From: Puniceicoccales bacterium | GTDB taxonomy: Bacteria > Verrucomicrobiota > Verrucomicrobiia > Opitutales > JAIRKQ01 | Assembly: GCA_031289835.1 (NCBI GenBank) | Contig: JAITOW010000007.1 | Coordinates: forward strand, 1 to 38,138 | Length of the DNA: 38,138 nucleotides | Direction of reading: 5' to 3' | Part shown: in pieces, positions 25,996 to 33,677 of the stretch | Layout: each line of letters opens with the position of its first letter | How positions within the stretch are numbered: the stretch's first letter is position 1 | Program-made: the position numbers and the translations under genes | The notes under the pieces: generated by a model | Told to the model about the DNA's origin: nothing | Database searches by the model: none | Seen by the model: only the letters and a program-made list of their open reading frames with translations

Positions 25996-26976
25996 ATGGT
26001 GATGAACGTAGTTTCGTTGGCGGTCAAAATTTTGCAGTCGGGTGGTGTTGTTGCGCTACCAACGGAGACGGTGTACGGTCTCGCTGCTTCCATGAGGTCG
26101 GAAACGGCCGTGCGGAAGGTTTTTCAAATAAAGGGGCGTCCCCTGTTGGACCCGCTGATCGTTCACATGCTTGATTATACCTGGATTTCGGAATATGCAC
26201 ATACCGACGACCTGAAGGTGGATGTGAAGGCATTGGCGGATGCCTTTTGGCCCGGGCCGCTAACCATTGTTCTACGAAAAAAATCGATAGTTCCCGCAAT
26301 TGTCACGGCTGGGCTGGATTTTGTGGCAATAAGGTGCCCGGCCCATGAAATATTTAGGAAAATTTTGAGAGCGATAAGGGTTCCGCTGGCAGCGCCGAGT
26401 GCGAATCCCTTTGGTTATTTGAGCCCGACAACCGCCCAACATGTCAGGGATGGTCTCGGCGATAGAGTGCCGCTGATTGTTGACGGTGGCCCATGCAACG
26501 TCGGTGTCGAATCCACGATTTTGGATGTGACAGCGGACGTTCCCCGCATTCTGCGTCCGGGAGCGATTCCTACCAGCGATATCGCCGGTGTCCTCGGTGT
26601 GACCGTGATGGACTACAGCCCCTCCACCGGTCCGGCGGCGGCACCGGGGCAACTAAAGCAGCATTATTCGCCAAATACGCGTTTGATTCTGGTTGAATCC
26701 GCCGAAGATCTGTCCTCCCTAATTGGCAGTGCTCCACCGGAAGATGTGGCCTTTGTGTACCTGAAACGCCCCACCGAACAAGTCCATGAAAGGAACATTT
26801 TTTGGCTGAGCGATGGCGGAGATTATCGGGCAGTGGCCAGAGGTCTGTTCGAAATGCTGCAAACCCTGGACAAATCCGGCTACAATACAATTTATTGCCA
26901 AAAAGCCGGACAAGATGGTCTCGGCATTACCATAAACGACCGCCTAACGCGCGCCGCTGCAAAATTTGTCCCCTAG
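25996..26976 (+). CDS. tsaC: Threonylcarbamoyl-AMP synthase (Sua5 type)
   Basis: This enzyme makes threonylcarbamoyl-AMP, the first intermediate of the t6A modification at position 37 of ANN-decoding tRNAs. The 326-residue protein has the YrdC domain (LPTETVYGLAA near residues 22-32, IKGRPLLDPLIVH near 46-58, SANPFGYLSPTTAQHV near 135-150, ESTILDVTADVPRILRPGAI near 172-191). A linker PAAAPGQLKQHYSPNT and a C-terminal Sua5 domain follow, so it is the long form rather than the short TsaC. The pathway partner tsaD is in the same window. An ATG two codons later is an alternative start. Confidence 0.94.
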   Translation: MVMNVVSLAVKILQSGGVVALPTETVYGLAASMRSETAVRKVFQIKGRPLLDPLIVHMLDYTWISEYAHTDDLKVDVKALADAFWPGPLTIVLRKKSIVPAIVTAGLDFVAIRCPAHEIFRKILRAIRVPLAAPSANPFGYLSPTTAQHVRDGLGDRVPLIVDGGPCNVGVESTILDVTADVPRILRPGAIPTSDIAGVLGVTVMDYSPSTGPAAAPGQLKQHYSPNTRLILVESAEDLSSLIGSAPPEDVAFVYLKRPTEQVHERNIFWLSDGGDYRAVARGLFEMLQTLDKSGYNTIYCQKAGQDGLGITINDRLTRAAAKFVP

Positions 26977-26982
26977 CGAAAA

Positions 26983-28179
26983 TCATGCCTGGCCGATCTC
27001 TCGCAAGAGCTTTGAAAATTCAGCGTTACCTTTCCCATCGAACGGTTTTCCTCCCCCTATGCGATTGAAGGATATGCAGGCCAGAGAATCTCCGTTGTCC
27101 TCGTCCAATCCGATCACGCCGGAAGCTCCTTCCAATGCCGATTGTACGGCAAACCTCGCGCACTGTTTTATCAGTCCGAGGTCACGGTCATTTGCCTTTG
27201 ATGAGCGCGCAAAATATCCACTTTTCTGCACGAGAACCTTTTCCGCCTCCAACTTTTCAGCGAACTGCGAACCGAACCATTTGCCCGGATTCACAGCATC
27301 GAGCTTGACATGTCCGAAGGCGTCAACGGGCACTTCTTCGCCATTTTTGCGCATAATTTCGACAATTTCCTGGATGCAGGCCCCTTCGCTGACAAAAATG
27401 TTAACATTCCCGATCCTGTCCATAATCGCCCTTAGCCTTGCGGCTTCACCGTCGATGCTAACGGTCAATTCGGGGATATAAACACCGTGGATATCGAAAT
27501 TTTCTCGACTCAGCCCGATGTTTGCCATGAAGCTTTTTGCCGACAAGATTTTTCGATAGTCCATGGCAGCATGCGCCGTCAACCATCCGCAGTGGCGCCC
27601 CATAACTTCATGAACGATCAGCATGCGCGGATTTGCCGTATTTTCCGCAACGACGTGCTCGAAAAATTTCGCCGATTCCTCGGCGGCAGTCCAAGCTCCA
27701 AGGCTCTGCTTTATCGGATAAACATCGTTGTCAACTGTCTTTGCTAAGCCAACCACCTGCAAATTATAGCCGTGGGTTTTTAAAAATTTTGCCAGATCCG
27801 CGGCAGCGGTGTTTGTGTCGTCCCCTCCGATCGTGTGCAAGACGCTGACATTATCCTTCACGAGCTGGTCGGCGGCAACTTTCAACGGGTCTTCCCTCCC
27901 GCGCACGAGCCCGCGTTTCACACAATCGGCAACATTGGTCAATTTAACCCTGCTGTTGCCAATTGGGCTTCCGCCGAAATCATGCAAAATCGAAATCATC
28001 TTTCTATCGGATGGGGATAAGGTGACCGAGTCGCCCAATACCAAGCCCTTATACCCAAACTTGTAACAGATAATTTTTATGTCAGGTGCAATTTTGGAAT
28101 ATTCCTCGATCAGGGATGCGATCGACGAGGAAAGACACGGGGCAAGCCCACCAGCGGTAAGAATGGCTACGTTCTCCAT
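26983..28179 (-). CDS. 6-phosphofructokinase, PPi-dependent type
   Basis: The 398-residue protein is a PfkA-superfamily enzyme. The motif GGDDT at residues 118-122 carries the second Asp in place of the Gly found in ATP enzymes (GGDGS), and KTVDND at 147-152 keeps the Lys. Both mark pyrophosphate-dependent phosphofructokinases, which phosphorylate fructose-6-P reversibly in glycolysis. Other blocks are HEVMGRHCGWLTAHAA near 190 and ISFNRIGGGKPFDG near the end. The Pro usual before KT is Ala here. It is convergent with the Sua5-type gene (6-base gap) and lies 38 bases downstream of lepB on the same strand. Confidence 0.88.
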   Translation of the reverse strand: MENVAILTAGGLAPCLSSSIASLIEEYSKIAPDIKIICYKFGYKGLVLGDSVTLSPSDRKMISILHDFGGSPIGNSRVKLTNVADCVKRGLVRGREDPLKVAADQLVKDNVSVLHTIGGDDTNTAAADLAKFLKTHGYNLQVVGLAKTVDNDVYPIKQSLGAWTAAEESAKFFEHVVAENTANPRMLIVHEVMGRHCGWLTAHAAMDYRKILSAKSFMANIGLSRENFDIHGVYIPELTVSIDGEAARLRAIMDRIGNVNIFVSEGACIQEIVEIMRKNGEEVPVDAFGHVKLDAVNPGKWFGSQFAEKLEAEKVLVQKSGYFARSSKANDRDLGLIKQCARFAVQSALEGASGVIGLDEDNGDSLACISFNRIGGGKPFDGKGNAEFSKLLREIGQA

Positions 28180-28217
28180 GGAAAAATGCTAGGATTTTTT
28201 AAAAAATTTTGCGAGAA

Positions 28218-29483
28218 TTATTTGCAAAATCTCACCCGATTGAACGGATAAAAGACGAACAATGGCTTGCCGGAAACCTCCTTTTCGGGAACAAATCCCC
28301 AAAATCGGCTATCTCCGCTGTCCCTCGAATTGTCTCCCAACACAAAATATTCGCCGCGGTTTACTTCGACAACATTCTGCTTCGACAGCGATCCAAGGTC
28401 CGTGTAGCCGTAATATCCATTGGTCCCGGCATTTTCACGTTGAAAAATTTCCGAGCCCTGAATTTCGACTCCATTTCTATATAATGTGTTGGCCACCAAT
28501 TGAATAGAGTCGCCATCTTGGCCCACCAAACGTTTGATAAAGTAGCGCGGTTCTCCGAACAAATTTTCGATTTTTTCCGTGCGAAAGACGATGGCTTCAC
28601 CTATTTTTGGCTTGCGAAAGTGATATGCCAGTTTGTTAACAAACAGCACATCCCCGCAAATTCGATCAAAATTTATGAGCGTCTGCCCTGATTCTACGCG
28701 TCCCCCGGTACGGAACCATATGGTATCACCCGCAATTTTGAACTTTTCCGGGTAAGTATCGTAAATTTTTTGCCAACTTTCGTGCCCATCGCCGAATTTT
28801 TCGAGTAGAATTTCGTCCATGGAAAAATCTTCCGGTACGCGAATCTCCTGATCCTTATTTCCAATTTTCAACCTATATACACGATTTGTCGCTGGGATAA
28901 GACCGAAACAAATTCGCCCGGGTCCATACTCAAATTTCACTATCCCGTTGTGCGACCATAGGTGCGAGCGCTGTCTGAAAAGTGGAATCTCCAGAGAACC
29001 GGAATAATCAGACTTAATGCAAAAATTTGTCGTCCCACAAAAAATTCTGTTAAAAAATTTTTTGATGGGAGATGATTCCTTACACTCGGTTGAATGCACA
29101 TAACTCGTTACCCCATAGTACGTTGGAAACATTGAATTCGTCGGTATTTGAAACGTCTGGACGAAAAATGCCCGCAGCGCTATTGCAACAATCGATGCCA
29201 CCAGCAAAACCTCGCAGTTATCGCTCAGGGCTTTCACGGGATAAATATCGCCGCCGTGTTTTGATAGTACAGCCTCCAATTCTTCAGCTATTTTTGCCGT
29301 TTCACCTTCGCTGTCACCGCCAATCGTGGCCCTGAGATCATTTCCAAGCGAAACGATTTCGGAAAAAATTTCCGCGGGAATTATGTGTTTGCGGTAGTTC
29401 AACACTTTTTTACTGTACATCAGCAAAAGTTGCGCACGTTTCCGTGAGTTTAAGCCATCCTTGCGTCCAAAAAATATCGCCAT
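28218..29483 (-). CDS. lepB: Signal peptidase I with a large insertion
   Basis: LepB removes signal peptides from exported proteins at the outer face of the inner membrane. The 421-residue protein has a single membrane segment (about 92-108) followed by the catalytic Ser117 in IPTNSMFPT. It then has GDVLFVNKLAYHF near 277-289, the catalytic Lys317 in FIKRLVGQDGD and GDNSRDSGDSRFWGFVP near 395. Ser and Lys are 200 residues apart, against about 55 in E. coli LepB (Ser90/Lys145), so roughly 150 residues are inserted between the Ser motif and the GDVLFVNK block. A cytoplasmic N-terminus of about 90 residues is also unusual. Its start shares one base with the stop of the DUF167 gene. Confidence 0.9.
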   Translation of the reverse strand: MAIFFGRKDGLNSRKRAQLLLMYSKKVLNYRKHIIPAEIFSEIVSLGNDLRATIGGDSEGETAKIAEELEAVLSKHGGDIYPVKALSDNCEVLLVASIVAIALRAFFVQTFQIPTNSMFPTYYGVTSYVHSTECKESSPIKKFFNRIFCGTTNFCIKSDYSGSLEIPLFRQRSHLWSHNGIVKFEYGPGRICFGLIPATNRVYRLKIGNKDQEIRVPEDFSMDEILLEKFGDGHESWQKIYDTYPEKFKIAGDTIWFRTGGRVESGQTLINFDRICGDVLFVNKLAYHFRKPKIGEAIVFRTEKIENLFGEPRYFIKRLVGQDGDSIQLVANTLYRNGVEIQGSEIFQRENAGTNGYYGYTDLGSLSKQNVVEVNRGEYFVLGDNSRDSGDSRFWGFVPEKEVSGKPLFVFYPFNRVRFCK

Positions 29484-29752
29484 TATTTCCCCATTAGAAG
29501 CTTGGCGATGATCTGGTCAACAGTAAACGGGCAGTCTATTGACAGGTGCTTCCTGCGAGACTGTGCACCGGAAATTATTTTTATGGAGTTCTTGCTCACC
29601 GAAAGTTTATCGGACAATAGCCCTATCAAAGCCATATTTGCGCGCGAAGAATCCGGGGGTTCTTGAATTTTTATCCTTATGCCATCATCTTCCCTACCAA
29701 CAACATAACTCTTTGATGAGTTTGGTATGACGTGGACAAAAATGATTACCAT
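29483..29752 (-). CDS. DUF167 (YggU-family) protein
   Basis: The 89-residue product matches the small YggU/DUF167 family, seen in VIPNSSKSYVVG, GIRIKIQEPPDSSRANMALIGLLS and ISGAQSRRKHLSID. The function of the family is unknown. The stop overlaps the lepB start by one base (TAATG), indicating co-transcription and coupled translation. Confidence 0.85.
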   Translation of the reverse strand: MVIIFVHVIPNSSKSYVVGREDDGIRIKIQEPPDSSRANMALIGLLSDKLSVSKNSIKIISGAQSRRKHLSIDCPFTVDQIIAKLLMGK

Positions 29753-29770
29753 TTAAAAGTGTATACCTGA

Positions 29771-29798
29771 AAAACACCGGTTCACGTCGCAGTGTTTT
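29771..29798 (-). terminator. Candidate terminator after the AP2 gene
   Basis: A nine-pair stem (29771-29779 with 29790-29798, one G-U) with a ten-base loop has A-rich and T-rich ends (AAAACAC...GTGTTTT), so it could end transcripts in both directions. It lies 21 bases after the AP2 gene stop and 19 bases before the DUF167 start, and would separate the two transcripts. Confidence 0.45.
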
Positions 29799-29818
29799 CC
29801 TGCGCATCGCCAATTCCC

Positions 29819-30337
29819 TCAGGCTTCGTCAGCCTCACCCATTACATATTTTCTCACATTTTCCTCTCCCACAACACGAATTGCAATGTCTCTACCATGT
29901 AACTTTTCGAGGCCGTTGTATCTGCAAACCACAGCTTTTTTAAAAGCCCCACTTTCACCGTACTTTCCTATGGAAAACGACGTGCACTTCTGCACCCCTG
30001 GAGCTGGGCGCCACGTTACCGAATAAAATTCGAGCATTTTTCCGTTTTTACCAGGTTTTTTCAACCTTGATACGCCAATTACCCCCGTCGAATTCCTCGA
30101 ATCGCGATAAACAATTTTCTTTGCGCGCGGATTAGAGGGGATGGCTTTCAAACGAGTACTTAGGTCATCGCGGAACGCACACGCCTGGCTCAACGCCTCC
30201 TTTGAAGAGCCTATCTTACGATCGCTAAACAACTTGGAATATCGCTTGCCATTTTTGTACCCGCGAACCAGCCACCCCTTCGTGGTTTTCGAGTCAATCC
30301 TACTTATTCCTTTTTCATGCACAAAATTGCTATCCAT
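29819..30337 (-). CDS. AP2-domain (AP2/ERF-like) DNA-binding protein
   Basis: The 172-residue basic protein shows two AP2-like units. The first is about residues 9-60 (GISRIDSKTTKGWLVRGYKN, then FSDRKIGSSKEALSQACAFRDDL). The second is about 84-150 (GVIGVSRLKKPGKNGKMLEF, SVTWRP, FSIGKYGESGAFKKAVVCRY). AP2 units have three strands that contact DNA and a packing helix, which this layout follows. In bacteria and phages such domains occur in homing endonucleases and in small stand-alone proteins. No nuclease motif is visible here, so it may be a regulator or a nucleoid-type DNA-binding protein. It seems to be a single-gene unit between two gaps. Conclusions on role are inference. Confidence 0.7.
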   Translation of the reverse strand: MDSNFVHEKGISRIDSKTTKGWLVRGYKNGKRYSKLFSDRKIGSSKEALSQACAFRDDLSTRLKAIPSNPRAKKIVYRDSRNSTGVIGVSRLKKPGKNGKMLEFYSVTWRPAPGVQKCTSFSIGKYGESGAFKKAVVCRYNGLEKLHGRDIAIRVVGEENVRKYVMGEADEA

Positions 30338-30460
30338 ATTTTATTCCATAAGATTAAATTATGATTGGCACGGTAGGAAGTTTTTTTTACAAGTCAACAT
30401 TCTAAATAGGAAGTTTTTGCATAGCACACATAATTTTTTACCAATTTCTTACCCACTTGC

Positions 30461-31399
30461 TCAATTGGAAGCCATGGGGAGGTTCGTGCGGATTTTTTCT
30501 TCAACTGCCAATGCAATTTCTAAAGATTCCTTACCAAGTTCGGCATCAACCTTCGGTGGGGCACTGGATCGGATGCAGCTCAAAAATGATAGTAGCTCCA
30601 TTTTAAGCGGCTCTTCCATTTCAATGGGAATTTCTAACTTTTTAAAAATTTTGTCAGCTGTTTTTATGAGGTGCCCCCTTTGGTTCATGAAATCCAGGGA
30701 AAGGTACATGCCTTCTTGAAAGATGCGAATTTCACGCACTTTTTTCTCACTTATCCTGCTTACGCTGATATCCGAAATGCATCCGCTCTTAAAATACAAC
30801 CTAGCATTGGCAATGTCTCCGGTATTGGACAGAACGTGCATGCCAATCGCTTCCACTCGCACCACCTCTGACTTCACGAGCTGTAGCATGACCCCAATAT
30901 CATGTATCATGAGATCCAAAACCACACTAACATCCGTTCCGCGTGGGCTAAAAGGTGCCAGGCGTTGTGTCGCTATAAACCGCGGAAATTTGACAGTTTT
31001 CTCCAAAAATTTCATCACGGGATTATAGTGTTCAATGTGGCCAACCTGCAAAACAAGATTGCGAATTTCCGCTTCCCGACACATTTGTTCCGCATCGGCC
31101 AATGAGAAGCACATGGGTTTCTCAACGAGCAGATGAAGGTTTTTTCTAAGCAATGGTAGGGCGACTTCGGCGTGTTTATCGGTTGGGGTCACAATACTTG
31201 CACAGTCGCAATTGGCCGCAATTTCCTCCAAGCTTTCAAACACTCGGCAATTGTACAACTCTGCGACCTCACCGGCCCGTGCAAAATCGCAGTCCAATAC
31301 GCCAACGAGCTCGCAACCCTCAAGTTGCGAATATAATCTCGCGTGGTGCTGGCCGAGAAATCCGACGCCAACGACACCACATCTTATATCACTTCTCAC
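30461..31399 (-). CDS. Gfo/Idh/MocA-family NAD(P)-dependent oxidoreductase
   Basis: The 312-residue protein has an N-terminal Rossmann fold (GVVGVGFLGQHHARLY near residues 8-23), TPTDKHAEVALPLLRKNLHLLVEKP near 70-95 with the family EKP motif, and a C-terminal beta domain (LDLMIHDIGVMLQLV near 160, with the conserved Asp and His). Members oxidise or reduce sugars and nucleotide sugars. Length and sequence feel resemble UDP-GlcNAc 3-dehydrogenases (GnnA-like) of lipid A synthesis, but this is a guess. The start is GTG. No partner aminotransferase lies beside it. Confidence 0.85.
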   Translation of the reverse strand: MRSDIRCGVVGVGFLGQHHARLYSQLEGCELVGVLDCDFARAGEVAELYNCRVFESLEEIAANCDCASIVTPTDKHAEVALPLLRKNLHLLVEKPMCFSLADAEQMCREAEIRNLVLQVGHIEHYNPVMKFLEKTVKFPRFIATQRLAPFSPRGTDVSVVLDLMIHDIGVMLQLVKSEVVRVEAIGMHVLSNTGDIANARLYFKSGCISDISVSRISEKKVREIRIFQEGMYLSLDFMNQRGHLIKTADKIFKKLEIPIEMEEPLKMELLSFLSCIRSSAPPKVDAELGKESLEIALAVEEKIRTNLPMASN

Positions 31400-31501
31400 G
31401 GAAGTCAGATAGCAATTAAATTGGCCACTTACAAGTTAAACCTTCCGGTGACATTGGCTTAAAATTCTGGCAAACGGAAGATCAAAGGTCTCATTAAAAG
31501 C

Positions 31502-31530
31502 TTGACTATTTGAGCAAAACCCATGTTTTC
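31502..31530 (+). promoter_or_regulatory. Possible promoter of tRNA-Gly
   Basis: TTGACT at 31502-31507 is a good -35 box at the right distance from tRNA-Gly. The -10 region is poor (GTTTTC at 17 bases or CATGTT at 14). It overlaps the partial tRNA-Gly copy described separately. Confidence 0.3.
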
Positions 31531-31535
31531 CAAGC
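31516..31535 (+). repeat. Partial copy of the tRNA-Gly anticodon arm
   Basis: The 20 bases at 31516-31535 match 31558-31577 inside tRNA-Gly at 18 of 20 positions. The two differences are TT in place of CC just after CCATG. The copy starts 42 bases before the matching segment and ends 3 bases before the tRNA. It covers the anticodon loop and part of the stem. It may be a relic of a duplicated tRNA-Gly or of a recombination event. Confidence 0.75.
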
Positions 31536-31538
31536 CAA

Positions 31539-31612
31539 GCGGGCATAGTTTAGAGGTAAAACCCATGCCTTCCAAGCATGTGTCGTCGGTTCGATTCCGT
31601 CTGCCCGCACCA
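31539..31612 (+). tRNA. tRNA-Gly (anticodon UCC)
   Basis: This is a 74-base cloverleaf. The acceptor GCGGGCA pairs perfectly with TGCCCGC, the anticodon loop CTTCCAA gives anticodon UCC, the T loop is TTCGATT and CCA is encoded at 31610-31612. It reads GGA and GGG glycine codons. It is the only plus-strand gene in a long minus-strand stretch and ends 6 bases from the stop codon of the pseudopilin gene. Confidence 0.95.
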
Positions 31613-31618
31613 GCGGTG

Positions 31619-32317
31619 TTACTTAGATTCCCACTCGACACCGGAAGAGCTTAGGGCTTTGGCGCCGTGATTCAAAGCATCCGGAAGTCTTGTTGTACTG
31701 TCACCTGTGTAAAAGCTCAGCATCTGAGATTCCTCATCGGTGACATTATTAAAAAACCTGACGTGACCATCCAGAAAGGCTATGAAACCACCCTCTTCCC
31801 CATACATGCCGTCCTTTTTCCACGCTCCAGTGTTGACATCAAGCCCACGGCTGTAAATGATCGGCGTTGTGGATGCGGGAGCGCCGGCGGAAATATTTGT
31901 CACAACAACCACGCTTAATGGAAATTTTAAAAAATCATCACTTGGACGCCACGGACCGCCATTCGCTTTTCCGATCAATTTCGGTTTCTTCAGACGCGAC
32001 GATGAAACCAGGGGATCGGAATTGGAAAAATAAACCTCCGGAGAATCCAAATAACCACGCCTAGCGAGCACATTCGCAAATTCATACAAATTTTTACACT
32101 GAGCCACATCGCGCCTATCGTAGTTATCGTGCAGGTAATTCATGTAAGCTATGGCAATTTGGCGCATGTTACTGGCATCCTCCATCTTACGCGCCCTGTC
32201 AATCATATTTCCAACCGATGGAAACAAAAGCCCCGCCAGGATACCGATTACCGCTATCACGGCCAAAATTTCTATTAGGGTAAACGCACACTTTTCCTTC
32301 CCCATTGGCCCAATCAT
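31619..32317 (-). CDS. Prepilin-type protein of the verrucomicrobial GspG-like kind
   Basis: The 232-residue protein has a type IV prepilin-like N-terminus. After MGKEKCA comes FTLIEILAVIAVIGILAGLL with Glu at +5, then a long helix (DRARKMEDASNMRQIAIAYMNYL). Near the C-terminus is the segment FIAFLDGHVRFF, common in large pseudopilin families of planctomycetes and verrucomicrobia. The residue before the cleavage site is Ala rather than the usual Gly. No other secretion or pilus genes are adjacent. The start could be ATG 32317 or 32305. It faces tRNA-Gly tail to tail. Confidence 0.8.
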   Translation of the reverse strand: MIGPMGKEKCAFTLIEILAVIAVIGILAGLLFPSVGNMIDRARKMEDASNMRQIAIAYMNYLHDNYDRRDVAQCKNLYEFANVLARRGYLDSPEVYFSNSDPLVSSSRLKKPKLIGKANGGPWRPSDDFLKFPLSVVVVTNISAGAPASTTPIIYSRGLDVNTGAWKKDGMYGEEGGFIAFLDGHVRFFNNVTDEESQMLSFYTGDSTTRLPDALNHGAKALSSSGVEWESK

Positions 32318-32411
32318 GGGGAAGATTCAACGAAATTCAAGACTTTTCAAATAAAATTACGTTTCCCATTGTTTTCGCGGATCACGCAAATTTTTCACCG
32401 TCAAAATTTAA

Positions 32412-33674
32412 CTACCCGTATGGCAGTGGAAATTCTGAACACAGCTCCATGACGTCCTCCCTAATTGTGGAAAATTCCTCCCCGCGGGAGACATTATCCA
32501 GCACCACTTTAATCATATTAGCAACTTGTTTCATTTCCGGTTCTTTCATTCCGCGCGAAGTCACGGCTGGGGTACCAAGCCTTAAGCCGCTAGCCTGAAA
32601 TGGGCTTCTGGTCTCATTTGGCACGGTGTTGCGATTGGTTGTGATGTTAACTCTCTCCAATGCACACTGGGCATCCCTCCCGGAAATCTCCGGATGACTA
32701 TCGCGCAGGTCAATGAGTAGGAGATGGTTATCCGTCCCGCCGGAAACAATGGACAGCTGCAGAGTTTGCAACTCCACGGCTAAGGCGGAAGCATTCACCA
32801 GGATTTGTTGCTGATATTTTTTGAACATTGGGGAGAGCGCCTCCTTGAAGCACACCGCTTTAGCGGCGATGATGTGCATCAGGGGGCCGCCCTGAGTGCC
32901 GGGGAAAATCGCGGAATCTATGTCCTTCGCAAACTGCTGCTTGCACATTATCATGCCCCCCCGCGGACCGCGCAGGGTTTTATGAGTCGTCGTTGTCACA
33001 AAGTCGCAAAACGGCACCGGGCTCTGGTGCAGTCTAACCGCAACGAGTCCCGCGATGTGAGCGATGTCCGCCATGACCAAAGCTCCACATCCGTGGGCGA
33101 TATTGGCCACACGCTCGAAATCTATGCTGCGTGGGTATGCGGATGCGCCGATAGTAACCAGCTTCGGCCTACTTTTACGGGCAACTTCCAGCAGCTCGTC
33201 GTAATCAATTCGGCAAGTATCTTCGGTGATACCGTAGTGCACCACGTTATACAACATGCCGCTAATATTTTTCGGATGCCCGTGCGTCAAATGTCCGCCA
33301 TTTTCAAGGGACATCGTCAAAATTGTGTCACCCGGTTTGAGCATCGCCATGTAAACCGCCGTATTCGCCTGGCTTCCGGAATGCGGCTGTACGTTCACGT
33401 GTTCGGCCCCAAACAGCATCTTTGCGCGCTCAATTGCCAGAGTCTCAACGACATCGACGCACTGGCATCCCCCATAATAGCGCCTTCCCGAGTACCCCTC
33501 GGCGTACTTATTTGTCAAAATACTGCCCGCGGCTTCCAACACCGCCGGCGAAGTAAAATTTTCGGAAGCTATCAGTTCTATGTGCTGCTCTTGCCTCACC
33601 AATTCGTCCCGTATCGCCGCAAAAATCTCTACGTCGCCGTGCTTAAGGCCCTCCCCATGGAAAAAATTGCTCAT
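32412..33674 (-). CDS. glyA: Serine hydroxymethyltransferase
   Basis: GlyA makes glycine and methylene-tetrahydrofolate from serine. The 420-residue protein has ELIASENFTSPAVL near residues 33-46, KYAEGYSGRRYYGGC near 56-70, VNVQPHSGSQAN near 93-104, MADIAHIAGLV near 201-211 and the PLP-binding Lys232 in TTTTHKTLRGPRGG. All key residues and the length are normal. It starts three bases after the thrS stop, so the two are probably one transcript. I see no glycine riboswitch ahead of it. Confidence 0.96.
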   Translation of the reverse strand: MSNFFHGEGLKHGDVEIFAAIRDELVRQEQHIELIASENFTSPAVLEAAGSILTNKYAEGYSGRRYYGGCQCVDVVETLAIERAKMLFGAEHVNVQPHSGSQANTAVYMAMLKPGDTILTMSLENGGHLTHGHPKNISGMLYNVVHYGITEDTCRIDYDELLEVARKSRPKLVTIGASAYPRSIDFERVANIAHGCGALVMADIAHIAGLVAVRLHQSPVPFCDFVTTTTHKTLRGPRGGMIMCKQQFAKDIDSAIFPGTQGGPLMHIIAAKAVCFKEALSPMFKKYQQQILVNASALAVELQTLQLSIVSGGTDNHLLLIDLRDSHPEISGRDAQCALERVNITTNRNTVPNETRSPFQASGLRLGTPAVTSRGMKEPEMKQVANMIKVVLDNVSRGEEFSTIREDVMELCSEFPLPYG

Positions 33675-33677
33675 ATT

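Noticed and set aside
31459..31641. Minus-strand open frame across tRNA-Gly (60 residues)
   Set aside because: It is antisense to the tRNA; the RNRTDDTCLEG segment is a known false-protein pattern from this tRNA.
32318..33674. Glycine riboswitch associated with glyA
   Set aside because: Only three bases separate thrS from glyA and no tandem aptamer-like region is visible upstream.
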